A DNA stretch of 8,418 nt, taken from assembly GCA_964347345.1 (NCBI GenBank), contig CAYFYB010000043.1, positions 1 through 8,418 on the forward strand, written 5' to 3'. A model generated the notes under the pieces. It had not been told where the DNA came from, did no database searches, and was given only the letters and a program-made list of their open reading frames with translations. How positions within the stretch are numbered: position 1 is the stretch's first letter; every line of letters starts with the position of its first letter. Shown here piece after piece: positions 6,701 to 8,418 of the stretch. A program made the translations under genes and the position numbers. Source of the DNA: JAJISG01 sp964347345. Lineage in GTDB: Archaea; Thermoplasmatota; Thermoplasmata; RBG-16-68-12; JAJISG01.

Positions 6701-7788
6701 CACCTTCGCCTCCCCATCCTCTCCTCGATGGGAACGTATTCGACATCGTAACCGAAGTAGCGTGGACCCACCAGGTCAAGTCCCGCCTTGGACCTCCACT
6801 TGTCGCTGCAAGGCATGGAGATGACCACGCACCTGTATCCGTACCTGAGGCCCTCGGTGGTCACCGGCAGCCCCGTGTCTTCCTCAAGAACGGTGATGAG
6901 GTCTGGGACGGAGGCCACCACCTCCCCGTCCATGGTGGCCATCAGGTTCTCATTCTGGAAGTCGATGACGAGCCTCCTTTCCCTGTACTCATCCAGCCCC
7001 TCAAACCTGGCCTTTCCTCTGGCGAAGCCTTTGACGGTCCTCCTCTCCACGTCCACAATCTTGCCCCGGAAGATCTCGAATCCCTTCGTCGTCGTCAGAA
7101 CGGCCTCCACTGGGTCCCGCTTCTTCTCCCGGGCCATGCGGAGATTGCGACCCACCTCCTCGATGTGGCTCATGGAGTTCAGGACACATGCCTTCCGTAG
7201 GGTCTTCCCGTCCATGGCGTAGAGGGCGATGATGGCAGACCCGCCCATCTCCACGGTGATGGTCCTGGAGAGTCTCTCGGTCCATACGTTGTCAATGGTG
7301 TGAAGAAATACGCTGTTCCCCTTCTCATCCGCCATGCTCATGGGGGTGGCCGATATGCCGTACATGGTGGGGGTCACCATCTGAATCTCAGGGAAAGCCC
7401 TCCCCATCCCATCGGCGTCCACCAGGGGTATCTGGAGGGAGGCGGCGACCCCGATGGGCACAGTTGAGTTCAGCCCGCCCGCCTCGATGGACATGGTGGC
7501 GTAGGCCTCCCGGCCCATGTAGGCCTCCAGTGCCTTGAAGGCGTTTACAGGCTCATCCCCCTTGGGTATCTTCTCCACCATCACCGTGGGGGCACCCATC
7601 ATGGCGGAAGGTATGATGAGGGCATCGTCCTCGATCTCCGATGGGTCTACCAAGGTGACGGGACCGTGCTCCTTGATTGCCTGGATGGCCATTAGCTTGC
7701 CGATGTAGGGGTCCCCTCCTCCGCCCGTTCCCAGGATGGCCGCTCCGGTGGCTATGTCCTCCAGATTCTCCACATGTATCTTTCGCAT
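6700..7788 (-). CDS. DUF917 (S-Me-THD type) protein
   Basis: This 362-residue protein has the layout of the DUF917 family: an N-terminal AILGTGGGGDPYIG (17-30), IEAGGLNST (101-109), DADGMGRAFPE (124-134), a middle domain with MGGSA (181-185), and a C-terminal domain with VPDLI (294-298), GLPVTTEGLRYG (306-317) and GPRYFGYDVEY (341-351). From memory, this domain has been named after an S-methyl-thiohydantoin desulfurase, and the family is usually found next to, or fused to, hydantoinase/oxoprolinase proteins; I have not been able to check this here. The next gene overlaps its stop codon and is such a partner, so they probably form one enzyme or act in sequence. It is the first gene of its operon; the ATG at 7788 has a GTGGGG stretch about nine bases upstream as a weak ribosome-binding site. 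The reaction in this organism is unknown. Confidence 0.9.
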   Translation of the reverse strand: MRKIHVENLEDIATGAAILGTGGGGDPYIGKLMAIQAIKEHGPVTLVDPSEIEDDALIIPSAMMGAPTVMVEKIPKGDEPVNAFKALEAYMGREAYATMSIEAGGLNSTVPIGVAASLQIPLVDADGMGRAFPEIQMVTPTMYGISATPMSMADEKGNSVFLHTIDNVWTERLSRTITVEMGGSAIIALYAMDGKTLRKACVLNSMSHIEEVGRNLRMAREKKRDPVEAVLTTTKGFEIFRGKIVDVERRTVKGFARGKARFEGLDEYRERRLVIDFQNENLMATMDGEVVASVPDLITVLEEDTGLPVTTEGLRYGYRCVVISMPCSDKWRSKAGLDLVGPRYFGYDVEYVPIEERMGRRR

Positions 7789-7814
7789 GAAATCGCCCCA
7801 CGATCCTCCTCACG

Positions 7815-7881
7815 TTGACACGGTGCCCTCTCGGTTCCACGACTTCTCAGTCTTCCCCTTCCAAGGCCTCCCCCGTGTCAA
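7815..7881. repeat. Spaced 9-base inverted repeat upstream of the DUF917 operon
   Basis: TTGACACGG (7815-7823) recurs as its exact complement CCGTGTCAA (7873-7881), with 49 bases between. Both lie in the divergent region, between the start of the DUF917 gene and the likely start of its transcript. They could be two binding sites for one regulator or the arms of a leader RNA structure. A match of nine bases within about 220 is unlikely but not impossible by chance. Confidence 0.4.
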
Positions 7882-7891
7882 TTAATCACAC
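7875..7891. promoter_or_regulatory. Imperfect palindrome, candidate operator
   Basis: GTGTCAATTAATCACAC reads nearly the same on both strands: GTGT and ACAC arms with an A/T-rich centre and two mismatched pairs. It is the most A/T-rich spot in the divergent region and overlaps one arm of the longer inverted repeat. It may be a regulator site or part of the leftward promoter of the DUF917/HyuA operon. Confidence 0.3.
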
Positions 7892-7904
7892 CGTTACTGC
7901 GACA

Positions 7905-7918
7905 AAGACTTAAGACTT
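7905..7918. repeat. Tandem 7-base repeat (AAGACTT twice)
   Basis: Two perfect adjacent copies of AAGACTT form a small A/T-rich block with CTTAAG at the junction. It lies about 120 bases upstream of the DUF917 gene and could serve as a weak leftward promoter element (TTAAG) or a regulator site. I see no proof of either. Confidence 0.3.
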
Positions 7919-7973
7919 AGCCTCCCGCAGCTCGAGAAACGGTCGATCCACTGGGGACACCATGAGCTTCCCA

Positions 7974-7988
7974 GAAAACGCCTAAATA
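7974..7988 (+). promoter_or_regulatory. Archaeal TATA box for the crotonase gene, leaderless transcript likely
   Basis: CCTAAATA (7981-7988), preceded by a purine-rich GAAAACG (BRE-like), is centred about 25 bases ahead of the ATG at 8010. This is the normal TATA-to-start-point distance in archaea, so transcription should begin at or next to the start codon. No Shine-Dalgarno site is present before the ATG, as expected for a leaderless message. Confidence 0.6.
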
Positions 7989-8009
7989 CACAGCCCCTGA
8001 TGCCAAACC

Positions 8010-8418
8010 ATGTCGACAGAGCCCATCAAGAGCAAGAGCCCAGAGGACCTCGGCTTTCAGGAGATCGTGTACGAGAAGTCCGACTGGGTGGCTCGGGTGA
8101 CCATCAACAGGCCAGATGTGTACAACGCCTACACGACCCTCACCCTCAGGGAGATGCAGGAGGCATTCAGGGACGCGGCTTACGACGACGCCGTCGCTGT
8201 CCTCGTCCTCACGGGAGCGGGGGAGAAGGCTTTCTGCACTGGCGGAGACGTCAAGGAGTATGCTGAGGAATACACGAAGCGGCCCCACGACTACTGGAAG
8301 TACATGGTGGAGTTCCAGGGGGCGGTGGACATGCTCAGGGACTGCGGGAAGCCCACCATCGCGCGGCTCAACGGCATCGTGGCCGGCGGCGGCAACGAGC
8401 TCCAGATGGCCTGCGACC
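8010..8418 (+). CDS. Crotonase-family protein, resembling Oah/BamA ring-opening hydrolase; 3' end cut off
   Basis: Crotonase enzymes bind acyl-CoA and stabilise an enolate through two backbone NH groups. The first 136 residues are visible: VARVTINRPDVYNAYTT (27-43), VLVLTGAGEKAFCTGGDVKEYA (64-85), EYTKRPHDYWKYM (87-99) and GKPTIARLNGIVAGGGNELQMACD (113-136). The oxyanion-hole segments are AFCTGGD and AGGGNE. The FCTGG-x-x-KEYAE-x-Y stretch and the tyrosine-rich block after it recall 6-oxocyclohex-1-ene-1-carbonyl-CoA hydrolase (Oah/BamA) of anaerobic benzoate breakdown. Unlike the Thauera-type Oah I remember, it has GGD for GGN and GGGNE for GGGQE, and lacks the insert ahead of the first beta strands, so a related hydratase is possible. 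The start at 8010 is backed by the TATA box 25 bases upstream. The catalytic residues further along lie outside the window. The bcr genes nearby favour a role in aromatic acid breakdown. Confidence 0.9.
   Translation, partial: MSTEPIKSKSPEDLGFQEIVYEKSDWVARVTINRPDVYNAYTTLTLREMQEAFRDAAYDDAVAVLVLTGAGEKAFCTGGDVKEYAEEYTKRPHDYWKYMVEFQGAVDMLRDCGKPTIARLNGIVAGGGNELQMACD

Noticed and set aside
7962..7985. Seven-codon ATG frame ahead of the crotonase gene, as a possible leader peptide
   Set aside because: It lies upstream of and overlaps the TATA box, so it would not be on the message; it also has no ribosome-binding site.

Overview
The window looks like a piece of an anaerobic archaeal genome, G+C-rich (roughly 60 % by eye) with frequent AGG arginine codons. 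Three things point to an archaeon: A/T-rich TATA-like boxes (TTAAATAT, CCTAAATA) sit about 25 bases ahead of the likely start codons of two genes; at least one of these genes has no Shine-Dalgarno site and so looks leaderless; and Shine-Dalgarno sites (GGTGATG, GAGGTGG) appear mainly inside operons. I cannot name the lineage from the sequence.

Layout. (1) Bases 1-3126, minus strand: a tightly packed operon read leftwards, bcrC - bcrB - BadF/BadG/BcrA/BcrD-type ATPase (the last runs off the left edge). The two large subunits match class I, ATP-dependent benzoyl-CoA reductase subunits C and B in motif order and cysteine placement, and the gene order is that of bcrCBAD/badDEFG. (2) Bases 3127-3255: a divergent promoter region with an archaeal TATA box for the rightward gene and a cluster of TACAA/TTGTA inverted repeats beside the bcrC start. 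(3) Bases 3256-5109, plus strand: an NCS1 (CodB-like) permease followed by a small four-helix membrane protein of unknown family. (4) Bases 5147-7788, minus strand, converging on the previous pair: a DUF917 (S-Me-THD type) protein followed by a short hydantoinase/oxoprolinase (HyuA-like) protein, with overlapping stop and start codons. A hairpin lies at the convergence point. (5) Bases 7789-8009: a second divergent promoter region with several short repeats. (6) Bases 8010-8418, plus strand: the 5' part of a crotonase-family gene whose residues recall 6-oxocyclohex-1-ene-1-carbonyl-CoA hydrolase (Oah/BamA), truncated at the right edge.

How it may work together. The outer genes fit anaerobic aromatic-acid breakdown: benzoyl-CoA (or a related aryl-CoA) is dearomatised at the cost of ATP by the Bcr complex, and crotonase-type enzymes hydrate and open the ring. 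The inner four genes look like a separate cassette for import (NCS1) and ring opening (HyuA-like plus DUF917) of a small nitrogen heterocycle such as a hydantoin, thiohydantoin or pyrimidine-like compound. No gene here shows the exact substrate. There is no tRNA, rRNA, CRISPR array or mobile element that I can see, and no gene-free stretch above 300 bases.
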